Source: Dyadobacter chenhuakuii
GTDB taxonomy: Bacteria; Bacteroidota; Bacteroidia; Cytophagales; Spirosomataceae
NCBI RefSeq assembly: GCF_023821985.2
Contig: NZ_CP098805.1
Location: 4,216,001 to 4,280,000, forward strand
Reading direction: 5' to 3'
DNA length: 64,000 bases
Below the pieces are notes generated by a model. That model searched no databases and was not told where the DNA came from. It saw only the letters and a program-made list of their open reading frames with translations. Positions 7,177-16,938 of this stretch are shown one piece after another (the stretch's first letter is position 1; each line of letters begins with the position of its first letter). The translations under genes and the position numbers were made by a program.

Positions 7177-7974
7177 ATGAGCGATCTCGTATATAAAGTG
7201 CCTACAATGGCCGAAATGGCGGCAAATAATGAAGCTCCCGAGGTTCTGTTCTGGGTGGGCTGTGCTGGCTCGTTCGACGACCGCTATAAGAAAGTGACGG
7301 TCGCTTTTGTAAAGATATTGAATAAGGCTGGCGTAAAATTTGCTGTGTTAGGCACAGAGGAGAGCTGCACGGGTGATCCGGCGCGGCGGGCGGGCAATGA
7401 ATTTACATTTCAAATGCTTGCTATGTCCAACATTCAGGTGCTTGATATGTATGGAATTGAGAAGATCGTGACGGCTTGTCCACATTGTTTTAATACATTA
7501 AAAAACGAGTATCCGGAGCTGGGCGGCAATTATGAGGTGATCCATCATTCAACGTTTTTGCAGCAACTTATCGATGAAGGCCGGGTGCGGATCGAAGGCG
7601 GGGAAACATTCAAAGGCAAGAAGATCACATTTCACGATTCCTGCTATCTGGGTCGTGCGAATAACATTTACGAGGCGCCAAGGCATGTTTTGGAAGCATT
7701 GGATGCCGATCTGGTCGAAATGAAAAGATGCCGGACCAAGGGACTTTGCTGCGGCGCGGGCGGCGGACAAATGTTCAAAGAGCCGGAACCGGGCAAAAAG
7801 GACATTAACATTGAAAGAATTGAAGAGGCGCTGGCAACAGGTGCCGATACCATTGCGGTTGCATGCCCGTTTTGTATGGTTATGATGACGGATGGTGTTA
7901 AAAATAAAGAAAAGGAAAGCGCAGTTAAAGTTTATGACCTCGCGGAACTGATCGCTCAGGCCGAAGGGTTATAA
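7177..7974 (+). CDS. cysteine-rich (CCG-domain) Fe-S oxidoreductase subunit
   Basis: A 265-residue soluble protein with two CCG (cysteine-rich) domains as in HdrB, GlpC or LutA. The first domain shows GCAGS, the ESCTGDPARR region and CPHC. The second shows SCYLGR, CCGAGGG and CPFC. Such domains bind non-cubane or 4Fe-4S clusters and make thiol or hydride electron transfer. Its ATG follows the stop codon of the membrane Fe-S gene with no gap, so the two almost certainly form one complex. In the second domain the usual Cys before GAGGG is present (CCG). The physiological donor and acceptor are unknown to me. Confidence 0.88.
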   Translation: MSDLVYKVPTMAEMAANNEAPEVLFWVGCAGSFDDRYKKVTVAFVKILNKAGVKFAVLGTEESCTGDPARRAGNEFTFQMLAMSNIQVLDMYGIEKIVTACPHCFNTLKNEYPELGGNYEVIHHSTFLQQLIDEGRVRIEGGETFKGKKITFHDSCYLGRANNIYEAPRHVLEALDADLVEMKRCRTKGLCCGAGGGQMFKEPEPGKKDINIERIEEALATGADTIAVACPFCMVMMTDGVKNKEKESAVKVYDLAELIAQAEGL

Positions 7975-8021
7975 TGTTGCCCTGCGCACTATCAATTAGT
8001 TTTATTTAAAAATATTGAATC

Positions 8022-8522
8022 ATGTACATTCCATTTAGCGATATCGATTTTCAAGCCCGTGTGTGGATATATCAGGCTGATCGTCAGCTAACTGACACAG
8101 AAGTTGGCATTTTGACCGAAACTTTGAAAGCATCACTGGATGGCTGGGAAGCACACGGAAAACCGCTGACAGCCTCGGGGAAAGTGTTCGAACATCGTTT
8201 TGTGGTTATTGCGGTGGATGAAAACGATGAGCTTCCAAGCGGCTGCTCTATTGACAAGTCAGTACATTGGATGCAAGCTGTGGGCGGATCGATGAACATT
8301 AATTTCTTTGATCGCTCTATCGCTTACTTAGGGGCTGATGATCAGATTCATACCGTGCCGGTTCCGAGCATTAAGCAGGCTGTTACGGATGAAATCCTTT
8401 TGCCTTCGACCATTATTTTTGATAATCAGGTAACGACAAAAGCGCAGTGGATGAACCATTGGAAGACGCCAGCGTCAAACTCCTGGCTTAACCGCTACTT
8501 TTCCGCGCAATCCAGCGTTTAG
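8022..8522 (+). CDS. conserved Bacteroidetes protein of unknown function
   Basis: A 166-residue soluble protein starting MYIPFSDIDFQARVWIYQADR. Homologues, as I remember the family, are widespread in Bacteroidetes and are often labelled ABC transporter ATPase, but no Walker A or B motif is visible, so that name is misleading. Trp-rich spots (GWEAHG, VHWMQAVGG, AQWMNHW) suggest a compact alpha/beta fold. It lies 48 bp after the Fe-S oxidoreductase pair and just before gldH and may be co-transcribed. No function can be assigned from sequence. Confidence 0.8.
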   Translation: MYIPFSDIDFQARVWIYQADRQLTDTEVGILTETLKASLDGWEAHGKPLTASGKVFEHRFVVIAVDENDELPSGCSIDKSVHWMQAVGGSMNINFFDRSIAYLGADDQIHTVPVPSIKQAVTDEILLPSTIIFDNQVTTKAQWMNHWKTPASNSWLNRYFSAQSSV

Positions 8523-8565
8523 GTTTAAATGATTAGTTTTGTCAATTAAACGATAACGGTCCGGA

Positions 8566-9045
8566 ATGAAGTTTTTTTGGTTTGTCTCAATTTTTACGCT
8601 CTGCCTTACATTGTCCGGCTGTGATGAAAACGTGGTTTACAAAGCGCACGAGGACATTGATGACGGACTTTGGTATATCAAAAACAAGCCGACCTTTAAA
8701 GTTGAGATAACGGATACTACGGCGACTTATAATCTCTATTATCTGCTTCGTAACACGCTGCAGTATCCTTATTATAACATGTATCTGACCAGGAATTTCA
8801 CCGGTCCGGATCAAAAAGTGATTTCTAATACATTGGAAGAGGTTTATCTTTCCAACGAAACCACAGGAAAGCCTTACGGCCACGGGCTAGGAGATCTTTT
8901 TGACCACAAAATCCCTTTCCTGAAAAATCATAAATTCCAAAGATCCGGAATTTATACATTCACGCTGACCCAATCCATGCGCCAAAACCCACTCCCGTTT
9001 GTGATGAGCGTGGGTATCAGTGTTGAAAAAGTGGCGGTGAAATAA
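8566..9045 (+). CDS. gldH: gliding motility lipoprotein GldH
   Basis: A 159-residue lipoprotein with a signal peptide and the lipobox LSGC, placing the lipidated Cys at residue 19. The mature part (ENVVYKAHEDIDDGLWY, then LYYLLRNTLQYPYYNMYL and GLGDLFDHKIPF) follows the GldH pattern. GldH is needed for gliding and for secretion by the type IX system in Flavobacterium. Its presence agrees with the four type B sorted proteins elsewhere in this window. It runs convergently into the AI-2E transporter gene, with only 3 bp between the stop codons. Confidence 0.9.
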   Translation: MKFFWFVSIFTLCLTLSGCDENVVYKAHEDIDDGLWYIKNKPTFKVEITDTTATYNLYYLLRNTLQYPYYNMYLTRNFTGPDQKVISNTLEEVYLSNETTGKPYGHGLGDLFDHKIPFLKNHKFQRSGIYTFTLTQSMRQNPLPFVMSVGISVEKVAVK

Positions 9046-9048
9046 AGC

Positions 9049-10269
9049 TTAGATTTCCGGTTTGATGGCAGGCGGTGTATTCCCGTCAGGGCGGTTGCGG
9101 GGTTTGTTGCGATATCTGCGATAAGGTTTTTTCTTAAATTCCTTTTCAACAGTCTGCTCTATAACCGCTTCTTTTTGATCTTCTTTCACTTCATGGACGG
9201 GTTCGCCGAGCAAAAATCCGTAAGGTTCCATACTTGGGATCGTATCAAAAATCACTTTCAGAATTGCAGTTACCGGCAAGGCCAGGATCAATCCGGACAA
9301 ACCCCATAATTGCCCGCCTAAAAACAGCGCGACAATGGCAGCCAGCGGGTTGACACTCACTTTGGAACCCACAATGTTTGGCGTAATAAAATTCCCTTCC
9401 AAAAATTGAACAAAGCTCATAATCCCAATCACACCCACCGCATACCAGGGCGAATCCATGGTAACAACGGCTAACAGCGCAGGCAGTACGGACCCGATAA
9501 GGATCCCAATGTATGGAATGAGAATTAAGAACCCGGCCAGAAAACCGAAGAAAATCGCATGCGGAATGCCTAATAGCAGCAATCCAATGCTGTTTAAAAC
9601 ACCCACAATCAGAATCACCAGGAACAATCCCGACAGGTAACTCTGAATCACTTCATATATTTTTTTCAAAAGCGCATTCAGCGACTCGTTAGGCACATTG
9701 GTAATGGCTTTATGAACAAAACGCCTGAAAAAATCGCGGTAAAGCAGGAAGAAGAATATGTATAGCGGGATTAAAATGAATGTTGAAATAGCGCCGGTGG
9801 TGGTAACCAGGGTATTTAATAAAACGGCCCTACCCTCACTCAATGCATTGATCAAATATTTTTTGCCTTCGCTGACCTGCTGGCTGCGGCTGATGTTGAG
9901 ATAGCGCTCACCCATTGTAAGTGTTTGATCCAAAATGGTCTCCGCTTTCTCTGTGATCCTGGGAAGTTCTTCTGCGAAACTGCCGATTTGCAAAGACACA
10001 ACATACACAAGCACGATGATCACCAGAAAAAGGGCAAGAATACTAAGCAGAATAGATCCGATCCGCGGTACGCGATGCCTTTCCAGCCAGGCGCAAACGG
10101 GATGCAGAAGGATAGCGAGCAAAATAGAAAACGCAATGGGAATGATCGTTTCCCGAAGAATAAAGAGGATATAGACAAACGCAATAAGTGCGACCAGTAT
10201 GCTCGCCAGTTTCAGGTAAAGAGGGGTTTCTTTATCTTTGTTTGGAAGAGGACGTAACGATGAATTCAT
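9049..10269 (-). CDS. AI-2E family transporter (PerM/YhhT type)
   Basis: About 406 residues with the family's layout: two N-terminal hydrophobic segments (SILVALIAFVYILFILRETI, then LLAILLHP), a long polar loop, and five more segments including GIPHAIFFGFLAGFLILIPYIG, LPALLAVV and LFLGGQLWGLSGLILALP, which contain the family's PYIG and GL.G motifs. Family members export diverse small molecules, and AI-2 export is proven for few. The C-terminus is a long charged Lys/Glu/Arg tail. I chose the ATG at 10269; an upstream ATG at 10302 would overlap the divergent neighbour by 35 bp. Confidence 0.88.
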   Translation of the reverse strand: MNSSLRPLPNKDKETPLYLKLASILVALIAFVYILFILRETIIPIAFSILLAILLHPVCAWLERHRVPRIGSILLSILALFLVIIVLVYVVSLQIGSFAEELPRITEKAETILDQTLTMGERYLNISRSQQVSEGKKYLINALSEGRAVLLNTLVTTTGAISTFILIPLYIFFFLLYRDFFRRFVHKAITNVPNESLNALLKKIYEVIQSYLSGLFLVILIVGVLNSIGLLLLGIPHAIFFGFLAGFLILIPYIGILIGSVLPALLAVVTMDSPWYAVGVIGIMSFVQFLEGNFITPNIVGSKVSVNPLAAIVALFLGGQLWGLSGLILALPVTAILKVIFDTIPSMEPYGFLLGEPVHEVKEDQKEAVIEQTVEKEFKKKPYRRYRNKPRNRPDGNTPPAIKPEI

Positions 10270-11107
10270 GAATAAATTAATGTATCTGTGGTTTGCTGTC
10301 AAAACTGTGTTCTGTACTTGCCAGCCTGATCATAAGATCAACGATTTCAAGAAAGTACGTTCTCAATACAAAATTAGCAAAATAGGCAAGCTTCCCGCTG
10401 TTGCCTCGGAAAGTTCAGGTTTGGCAAATGGCTCGGCGCCTGGCTTATTCACTACGCATAATGATAGCGGCGGCAATGCGGAGCTTTACGAATTTGACCT
10501 TTCCGGCAAGCTTATTTCAACAAAAAAAGTCCCTGACTCAAAGAATGTAGACTGGGAAGATGTGACGAAAGATGCGGAAGGCAATTTCTATATTGGTGAT
10601 TTTGGAAATAACGGGACGCCAAGGGACCAGTTCGAGGTCTATAAATTTGACGAAAAACAGCATACTACCGAAAAAATTTCATTTCGATATGCGGATCAGA
10701 AATCGACGGGAAGGATCAACAACAGACCCGCATTCGATTGTGAATCTGTATTTTATTATCAAAAAAATCTTTATCTCCTTTCAAAAAATTGGGATAAAAA
10801 CAAATATGTCAAACTTTACCGTCTTCCTGCAACACCTGGAAATTACACCCTAACTGCTGTTGACAGCATTGCCATTGATTCGCAGGTTACAGCGGCCGAT
10901 ATCAGCCCGGACGGTAAGACTTTCGCTTTGCTGACTTATGGTAAGATCCTGCTGTTCGGCGTGGAAGGCAACCGCATTGATTTCAGTAAACCACGTGGCT
11001 GTTTTCGGTTGGTGAAAAAACAAAATGAGGCGCTCCTGTTTTTGAATAATACCGATATGCTCGTGACAAATGAGCAGGGCGATATTTACCGGATTACTTA
11101 TAAATGA
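10268..11107 (+). CDS. secreted beta-propeller-like protein, function unknown
   Basis: About 279 residues from MNKLMYLWFAVKTVF at 10268; a 10-codon longer start is less likely. The N-terminus is hydrophobic with Cys residues (FCTCQP) and may be an export signal. The body has repeating beta-strand patterns (GLFTTHNDSGGNAELYEFD, NVDWEDVTKDAEGNFYIGDF, SPDGKTFALLTYGKILLF) typical of propeller folds such as the SdiA-regulated or phytase-like groups. No catalytic motif is clear. Its start codon and that of the divergent AI-2E gene share the sequence CATG, leaving no room for separate promoters between the chosen starts. Confidence 0.78.
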   Translation: MNKLMYLWFAVKTVFCTCQPDHKINDFKKVRSQYKISKIGKLPAVASESSGLANGSAPGLFTTHNDSGGNAELYEFDLSGKLISTKKVPDSKNVDWEDVTKDAEGNFYIGDFGNNGTPRDQFEVYKFDEKQHTTEKISFRYADQKSTGRINNRPAFDCESVFYYQKNLYLLSKNWDKNKYVKLYRLPATPGNYTLTAVDSIAIDSQVTAADISPDGKTFALLTYGKILLFGVEGNRIDFSKPRGCFRLVKKQNEALLFLNNTDMLVTNEQGDIYRITYK

Positions 11108-11193
11108 TATTATGTTTCTGTTAACAATGTTGTAATGCATATAATCTGAATATAACATCTGCTAATTTCGAACTGCGTTTTAATAGAAAAAAC

Positions 11194-11904
11194 ATGAGCA
11201 TTGCTAAATCTGCCGCGTCAGCCCCAAAAGTCCTAGTTGTTGACGACGACTCCGATATCGTTGAACTTCTGGAATATAATTTAATTAAGGAAGGCTATTC
11301 GGTGGTTACCGCTTCCAACGGCAAGAAAGCGATCGAAATCGCCAAGACATTTATTCCTGATCTGATCCTTCTGGACATTATGATGCCGCAGCTCGACGGC
11401 ATCGAAACCGGGCGCATTTTGCGCAGTAACCCGGAAATCAAAAATACTTACATTCTTTTCTTAACGGCCAGGTCGGAAGAGTATTCGGAGGTTGCCGCAT
11501 TTGATGTGGGCGCTGATGACTACATTACCAAGCCTATCAAGCCGCGGGCTCTGATGAGCCGCATTAATGCATTGTTCCGTAGGGAAGCTCAGAAAGCAGA
11601 ATCCGGTGATCAGATCGACATTCTGGATTTGACCATTAACCGGAAAAATTATACGGTTACGCAAGGTTCCGAAAAGTCTGTTGTACTGCCTAAAAAGGAA
11701 TTTGAATTACTGTTTTTTCTCGCGCAGACGCCGAATAAAGTGTTTAACCGCGACGAATTATTGCAGAAAATCTGGGGTGCGGACATTTACGTTCTCGAAA
11801 GGACTGTGGACGTCCATATCAGAAAACTGCGTGAAAAATTGGGCGACCGTTACATTAAAACCCTTAAAGGTGTGGGTTATATGTTCAGCAACGAACAAGA
11901 ATAA
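11194..11904 (+). CDS. OmpR/PhoB-family response regulator
   Basis: A 236-residue two-domain regulator. The receiver domain has the acidic pocket VDDD (residues 17-19), the phosphoacceptor Asp61 in LLDIMMP, the Thr in FLTARS and the Lys in ITKPIKP. After a short linker comes a winged-helix Trans_reg_C domain (PKKEFELLFFLAQTPNKVFN, then VDVHIRKLREKLG and the terminal KGVGYMF). It resembles PhoB/RprY regulators. No kinase gene is adjacent, so it is an orphan here; the hybrid kinase at 27306-29093 has its own receiver and is far away. It may act on phosphate, cell envelope or central metabolism genes, which the sequence does not settle. Confidence 0.92.
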   Translation: MSIAKSAASAPKVLVVDDDSDIVELLEYNLIKEGYSVVTASNGKKAIEIAKTFIPDLILLDIMMPQLDGIETGRILRSNPEIKNTYILFLTARSEEYSEVAAFDVGADDYITKPIKPRALMSRINALFRREAQKAESGDQIDILDLTINRKNYTVTQGSEKSVVLPKKEFELLFFLAQTPNKVFNRDELLQKIWGADIYVLERTVDVHIRKLREKLGDRYIKTLKGVGYMFSNEQE

Positions 11905-11906
11905 CC

Positions 11907-14402
11907 TTATTTTTCGATAAGATCGGGGTCAATCTCCGGTTCGTCCTTTTTATCCTTTTCCTTGTCTTTTTTCTTTCTGAATGCGAGCTTAATATTTACT
12001 TCACCATTTTCGTCGATCGCCCTCAGGAAGATTTTCGAGCCCTGCTTTTTCTCTTCGTTGTTCGGGTCGAGCACGTATGTCGAATCCCGCTTTTTGAGAT
12101 TGCTCAGCGGAATTTGAATGTTGATATCCGTTTTCTTACCAAAGCTGTAAATGCCATCAATGTAAAGCGTTACCACATTCGACTCAATTTCCATTGGCGC
12201 AATTTCGATCTCCTGGCCACTCAGCTTGAAATCGCTGCGGATAGGCGCGAACTTCACTCGCTCAAAGTTTCTTCGTTTGAAAATGAGTTTTTTCATCTTC
12301 ATAAAAGGCTCGAAATTGAGAATGTAGGCATTTGTAAGGTCGATGCGCAACAAACCTTTCATCGTGGAGGGAACCAGCCGGACATTGTTATTAAGCCTTG
12401 ACTCAAAACTAAAATCGGTGTTTAAAATTCCCTTCAGATTTTCATGGGTAAAGGTCTTTTGTCCAAAATTATCAAACGAATAAAACACGGAATGTACATC
12501 CGCATTGGAAATTTTGCCGCGCATGGCCATATGAGGCAGCTGGCTTGCTCCTGAATTGTCCATTTCCCCGGAAACACGCACATTCCCGCCTCCAAATGCT
12601 TTCATGACAAAATACTCAATGCTGACAGCATTGTTTTTGATCGTAAACTGCCCTTTTACATCTTTGGCATTAAAATTCCTGTAATTCAGCTTCTTAGCAT
12701 CCAGTTTGGCAACGATCTGCATCTGGTCGATGGCGTCATCGAGCAATTCCACCAGTTTAAGCTTCTTCTTTTTCTTCGTTACCACTTGCCGGGGCGCCAG
12801 TAGCGTTTCCAGCCAGTTCATTTTCCAGTTGGGAATGTTAATGTCCACATTAGCCCGTAACGGTTTAGGCGAGCCAAATAAATAAGGGATCAGATCGAGC
12901 ACTTTTCCCCTGATATAGAGCATATTCTGGCCATCGGAAAAGCTTAGGTCGGGGAATACAAATGCCTGTTCGTTAAATGTTACGTCGCCTTTTATTTTTT
13001 TCAAATGTACCTGCCTTGGCAGATAATCCATCGAAATGTTGTTGATGGAAACCTTGCCGCTCAGTTTGCCATTAAACCGGTCGCGGTCAGGGTCGTAAAA
13101 GTTTTTCAGACTGCCGTCAAAATTGAAATCTATTTTCGCCGTACCGTTTTTGAATCGATAGCGCTTTGGATCCAGAAGCTGGTCCAGGTTCGTGGAATCA
13201 GCATCAACGTTTCCAGTGATCCTTGCAACTGGATTCCGGAAATTGGTAATGGCAATGGCCAGCCGGAAAGGGATGCTTTCAAATTTTCCTTTGACATCCG
13301 GTGCTGTCACCCGTGAATTGAGCGGTCCGGGTATTTGTGTCGTATCGGCCTGATTGGTGAAGGTGCCTTCTGCCTGCATATCCCTTAAGACGCCCACAGG
13401 CAGGCTGTACTGAAATGTATCCGTCTTGAAATATACGTCAACGTGCGGTTGCACCGTACTGGCTATCCCACCATTCACATGAACCTTTGTATCCACCTCC
13501 GTTTGGATGCCGATGGAGTCAAGCTGCTCCTTAATCCTTCGATTCAATAACGGAAGCGCATTTTTGATCGCAATTTTCTTGGCTTCGAAATTGAGCGTAA
13601 ATTGTTTCGAGGAATCGGCAAAATCAAATATCCCGTTAATCCCGATTTTATCATTGGTAGCACTTTCCAATACAGAAGGATAGATTTTAAGCAGCTTATT
13701 TTCGGCGTCATAGGCCAGCGCAACGCCAATCCTCGTTTCCTGGTTGATCAGAAAACCACCTTTCTTTGGTTTGAAAGTCAGCTGATTAAACAACACAGAC
13801 CCGTTCAGGCTGGCATTTGTCGTGGAATCCGTTGTGGTTAAGATATTCGTTACATCATGAAGCAATGCTCCGTAATATTTTTGTTTTAAAGAGTCGGAAT
13901 AGCTGACGGAAAAGTTAACAAAACGCATGTTGCCCAGCTTTTTCAAGAGCCCGTCGTTTCCGTCTGAGTCTTTTTTCTTCTTTTTCCCAGAATCGCTTTT
14001 AAAAATGCTTAAATTGGAATAGCCGTCCTTTTGGACAAATAATCTCATCTTCCCGTTTTCCAGGATCAGGTTCTTAATCTTGATATTCCCTTTATAAAAC
14101 CCCGCAAGATCCAGAGCAATGTGCATTTGCTCCGCTTCTAAGAAAGGCTTCTGGTGACGCTGGTAAAGGCTGTCGGTAAGCTTAATGTTGGTTAAGGTGA
14201 AATTCAGACCGAAAGATCCGCTGAAAGGCCTGAACTTAAAGTCTTCAATTTCCAGATTTCCATTCAGGTTCTCGTTTGCAAACTCTTTGGTTTTCTTGAA
14301 GATATTATCCCTGTTTCTGTAAACCCATATCTCGACTGCACCGAAAAGGAAGAATGCACAGAGGGCAATTATTCCAAAGATTTTTAAAATTCTTGCAAAC
14401 AT
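11907..14402 (-). CDS. AsmA-like inner-membrane-anchored protein
   Basis: A 831-residue protein with one N-terminal membrane anchor (IIALCAFFLFGAVEIWVY) and a long beta-rich body. It follows the AsmA/YhdP layout: NENLNGNLEIEDFKF and FTLTNIKLTD in the first domain and the AsmA_2 region with DADSTNLDQLLDP, LSFSDGQNMLYIRG and a C-terminal repeat. Such proteins are thought to form periplasmic grooves for phospholipid transport to the outer membrane. The C-terminus is highly charged with many Lys, Glu and Asp. It converges on the response regulator gene, with 2 bp between the stop codons. Confidence 0.85.
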   Translation of the reverse strand: MFARILKIFGIIALCAFFLFGAVEIWVYRNRDNIFKKTKEFANENLNGNLEIEDFKFRPFSGSFGLNFTLTNIKLTDSLYQRHQKPFLEAEQMHIALDLAGFYKGNIKIKNLILENGKMRLFVQKDGYSNLSIFKSDSGKKKKKDSDGNDGLLKKLGNMRFVNFSVSYSDSLKQKYYGALLHDVTNILTTTDSTTNASLNGSVLFNQLTFKPKKGGFLINQETRIGVALAYDAENKLLKIYPSVLESATNDKIGINGIFDFADSSKQFTLNFEAKKIAIKNALPLLNRRIKEQLDSIGIQTEVDTKVHVNGGIASTVQPHVDVYFKTDTFQYSLPVGVLRDMQAEGTFTNQADTTQIPGPLNSRVTAPDVKGKFESIPFRLAIAITNFRNPVARITGNVDADSTNLDQLLDPKRYRFKNGTAKIDFNFDGSLKNFYDPDRDRFNGKLSGKVSINNISMDYLPRQVHLKKIKGDVTFNEQAFVFPDLSFSDGQNMLYIRGKVLDLIPYLFGSPKPLRANVDINIPNWKMNWLETLLAPRQVVTKKKKKLKLVELLDDAIDQMQIVAKLDAKKLNYRNFNAKDVKGQFTIKNNAVSIEYFVMKAFGGGNVRVSGEMDNSGASQLPHMAMRGKISNADVHSVFYSFDNFGQKTFTHENLKGILNTDFSFESRLNNNVRLVPSTMKGLLRIDLTNAYILNFEPFMKMKKLIFKRRNFERVKFAPIRSDFKLSGQEIEIAPMEIESNVVTLYIDGIYSFGKKTDINIQIPLSNLKKRDSTYVLDPNNEEKKQGSKIFLRAIDENGEVNIKLAFRKKKDKEKDKKDEPEIDPDLIEK

Positions 14403-14559
14403 GAAAAGAGGGATTTAACGCAATTAATGTCCGACTTGCCTGATAATAAAAGCTGCATTCGGCATTAAACAAATTATTAATAACGTGCCAGCACATATAC
14501 GTTTACAACGAACGAATGCAGGTTAATGGTTTCATCCTCGTTATTCAAGCAAAATATAG

Positions 14560-14567
14560 TACTTTTG
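14560..14567 (+). promoter_or_regulatory. -7 element of lysS
   Basis: TACTTTTG matches the Bacteroidetes -7 consensus TAnnTTTG, 53 bp before the lysS start. No clear TTTG is seen at the -33 distance. Confidence 0.5.
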
Positions 14568-14619
14568 CGGACTCTTTTCGAACATTGAGGTTGTCGTTTT
14601 CAAACCATTACTGTCAAAA

Positions 14620-16335
14620 ATGCTATTAAGCGAACAGGAAATATTGCGCAGACAAAAGCGCGAAGAATTAATGCGGATGGGCATAGAACCATATCCTGCC
14701 GAAGAATTTGTGGTGAATACATATGCCGCAGACATTGCCAAGAATTACGAAAACAATAAGATAGATTATAAGCACGTCACAATGGCAGGCAGGCTCATGG
14801 GTTTCCGGATTATGGGAAGCGCTGCATTTGCCGAGTTTCAGGACAGCACCGGACGTGTACAATTATATTTCCGCCGGGACGATCTTTGCCCGGGAGAAGA
14901 CAAAACACTTTACAACACCGTATTCAAAAAACTGCTGGACATCGGGGATATCATTGGTATTCAAGGGTTTGTATTTACTACGCAAACCGGAGAGATATCA
15001 GTCCATGTACAGGAATTTAAGCTGTTAAATAAATCATTGCGCCCGCTTCCCGTGGTAAAACGCGATGAAGAAGGCAACATTTACGACGGTTTTACCGATC
15101 CGGAATTGCGTTACCGCCAGCGTTACGTGGATTTGATCGTGAATCCGGAAGTACGTGATATTTTTATCAAAAGGGCCCGGATCATTACAACGATGCGATC
15201 GTTTTTTGATTCAAAAAGCTGGCTTGAAGTGGAAACGCCTGTTTTGCAAAGCATTCATGGAGGCGCTGCGGCGAGGCCGTTTGAAACGCATCACAATTCG
15301 CTGGATATGGATCTATTCCTTCGTATTGCGACGGAATTGCATTTAAAACGGCTTATAGTAGGCGGGTTTGAAGGTGTTTATGAATTTGGGAAACTGTTCC
15401 GGAACGAAGGAATGGACCGGACGCACAATCCTGAGTTTACGACGGTTGAACTATACGTTGCCTACAAGGACTACCTGTGGATGATGCAGATGACCGAGCA
15501 ACTGCTCGAACAAGTTGCACTGGCAGTGAATGGGAAAACGACCGTTATATTCGGAGAAACAGAGCTGGATTTTGCCGGACCTTACCCAAGATTGAGCATT
15601 ACAGACGCTATCAAGCAATACACAGGCCTGGATGTTGAAGCGCTCGACGAGGATAGCATCCGCCAGCAATGCCGCGCGTGGGGAATGGAAGTGACCGAAA
15701 GCATGGGTAAAGGAAAGCTGATTGACGAGATCTTCGGCGAAAAAGTAGAAGCGAACATTATCCAGCCTACATTCATTACGGACCATCCCGTTGAAATGTC
15801 CCCGCTGACTAAAAAGCACCGCACAAAACCAGGCATGGTGGAGCGTTTCGAGCTTTTTGTCAATGGCAGGGAAATCGCCAATGCATATTCCGAGCTGAAT
15901 GATCCTTTGGAACAGCGCGAGCGCTTTGAAGACCAGCTGAAACTGAAAGAACGTGGCGACGACGAGGCGATGGAAATGGATGATGATTTCCTAAGAGCCC
16001 TTGAATATGGGATGCCGCCAAGTTCAGGCATAGGCATCGGGATTGACAGGCTTACTATGCTGCTTACCAATAATTCCAGCATTCAGGAAGTGATTTTCTT
16101 CCCGCAAATGCGTCCGGAACGCAGGGTTGAGATGGCTAAGGAGCTGGATTATATCAATGCCGGAGTGCCTGCAGCATGGGTCCCTGCATTACAGAAAATG
16201 AACATTCTTACCATCGAACAGCTGAAAGCAGCTAACCCCAACAAGATTTTCAATGATCTGGGCGGTATGCGGAAAAAGCTTAAAATAGAGGAAAAAATGC
16301 CTTTACTGGATGATGTAAAGGCTTGGATAGCTTAA
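14620..16335 (+). CDS. lysS: lysyl-tRNA synthetase, class II
   Basis: A 571-residue enzyme that charges tRNA-Lys with lysine in the cytoplasm. An N-terminal OB-fold anticodon-binding domain (about residues 50-150, with [20 protein letters not shown]) is followed by the class II core: motif 1 near [12 protein letters not shown], motif 2 as [15 protein letters not shown], and motif 3 as GIGIGIDRL. It is about 65 residues longer than the E. coli enzyme because of a C-terminal extension ([16 protein letters not shown]) that looks like a helix-hairpin-helix domain and is usual in Bacteroidetes. A bidirectional terminator follows. Confidence 0.97.
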   Translation: MLLSEQEILRRQKREELMRMGIEPYPAEEFVVNTYAADIAKNYENNKIDYKHVTMAGRLMGFRIMGSAAFAEFQDSTGRVQLYFRRDDLCPGEDKTLYNTVFKKLLDIGDIIGIQGFVFTTQTGEISVHVQEFKLLNKSLRPLPVVKRDEEGNIYDGFTDPELRYRQRYVDLIVNPEVRDIFIKRARIITTMRSFFDSKSWLEVETPVLQSIHGGAAARPFETHHNSLDMDLFLRIATELHLKRLIVGGFEGVYEFGKLFRNEGMDRTHNPEFTTVELYVAYKDYLWMMQMTEQLLEQVALAVNGKTTVIFGETELDFAGPYPRLSITDAIKQYTGLDVEALDEDSIRQQCRAWGMEVTESMGKGKLIDEIFGEKVEANIIQPTFITDHPVEMSPLTKKHRTKPGMVERFELFVNGREIANAYSELNDPLEQRERFEDQLKLKERGDDEAMEMDDDFLRALEYGMPPSSGIGIGIDRLTMLLTNNSSIQEVIFFPQMRPERRVEMAKELDYINAGVPAAWVPALQKMNILTIEQLKAANPNKIFNDLGGMRKKLKIEEKMPLLDDVKAWIA

Positions 16336-16342
16336 AGAACAA

Positions 16343-16379
16343 ATGAAAAATGCCACTCTGACCGAGTGGCATTTTTCAT
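16343..16379. terminator. bidirectional terminator between lysS and the cold-shock gene
   Basis: A perfect 16-bp inverted repeat, ATGAAAAATGCCACTC (16343-16358) and its complement (16364-16379) around a 5-nt loop, with A-run and T-run on either side. It lies between two convergent genes and would end transcription from both. Confidence 0.9.
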
Positions 16380-16398
16380 TCCTGCAAAAAAAATACGA

Positions 16399-16593
16399 TT
16401 ATATCTTTTTTACCTGGACAGCGTTTAGTCCTTTTTTCCCTTCAACGACTTCGTATTCCACTTGGTCATTTTCACGGATAGTAAGTCCTCCCAATCCTGT
16501 CACATGGACAAAGATGTCTCTGTTTGTGTCGTCTTCAACGATGAAGCCGTATCCCTTAGCTTCATTGAAAAATTTTACAGTACCTGTTGGCAT
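16399..16593 (-). CDS. cold-shock domain protein (CspA family)
   Basis: A 64-residue single-domain protein with both nucleic-acid-binding motifs: RNP1-like KGYGFIV and RNP2-like DIFVHV. The start TGTVKFFNEAKG is typical of the family. Csp proteins bind single-stranded RNA and DNA and loosen RNA structure, either constitutively or on cold shock. The promoter at 16637-16667 leaves a leader of only about 35-40 nt, so a long thermosensing leader as in E. coli cspA is not seen. It converges on lysS. Confidence 0.95.
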   Translation of the reverse strand: MPTGTVKFFNEAKGYGFIVEDDTNRDIFVHVTGLGGLTIRENDQVEYEVVEGKKGLNAVQVKKI

Positions 16594-16636
16594 AATGGTT
16601 GAATAAAAAAAATTGAAATAAGGTGAAAATACAAGA

Positions 16637-16667
16637 CAATTGTAATCGTTTCAATCAAAAAGCCAAA
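16637..16667 (-). promoter_or_regulatory. promoter of the cold-shock gene
   Basis: On the minus strand TTTG (16664-16667), 19 nt, then TACAATTG (16637-16644), one mismatch from TAnnTTTG, about 45 bp before the start codon. Confidence 0.55.
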
Positions 16668-16938
16668 ACGCTTAACCAAATAATTGAGGGAGGCTCACTG
16701 CATTGGTAAAAGAAACTTTGGATTTTTTCATCAAGACATCTCGATTATAATGAACAAATTACAAAATCTTGAATCACAAAGAAACAAAAATTGTTTGGAA
16801 AACAATTTATTTGATTAAAGAATTTGAAAATTTACGACTTAGCGGTATTTTGCCAATTCGCCCTGTTTTTTTGGGTAATTTGAATACCGAATTGTATATG
16901 CGGGTAAAAATCCTTAATTATGATGTAATTATTGAAAA
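16668..16938. other. intergenic region between the cold-shock and PspC-like genes
   Basis: Together with the csp leader this gap is 345 bp. The main structure is a perfect 9-bp inverted repeat, AAATTGTTT (16788-16796) and AAACAATTT (16800-16808), with a 3-nt centre, which may be an operator. The rest is AT-rich, and I see no gene or RNA in it. Confidence 0.4.
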
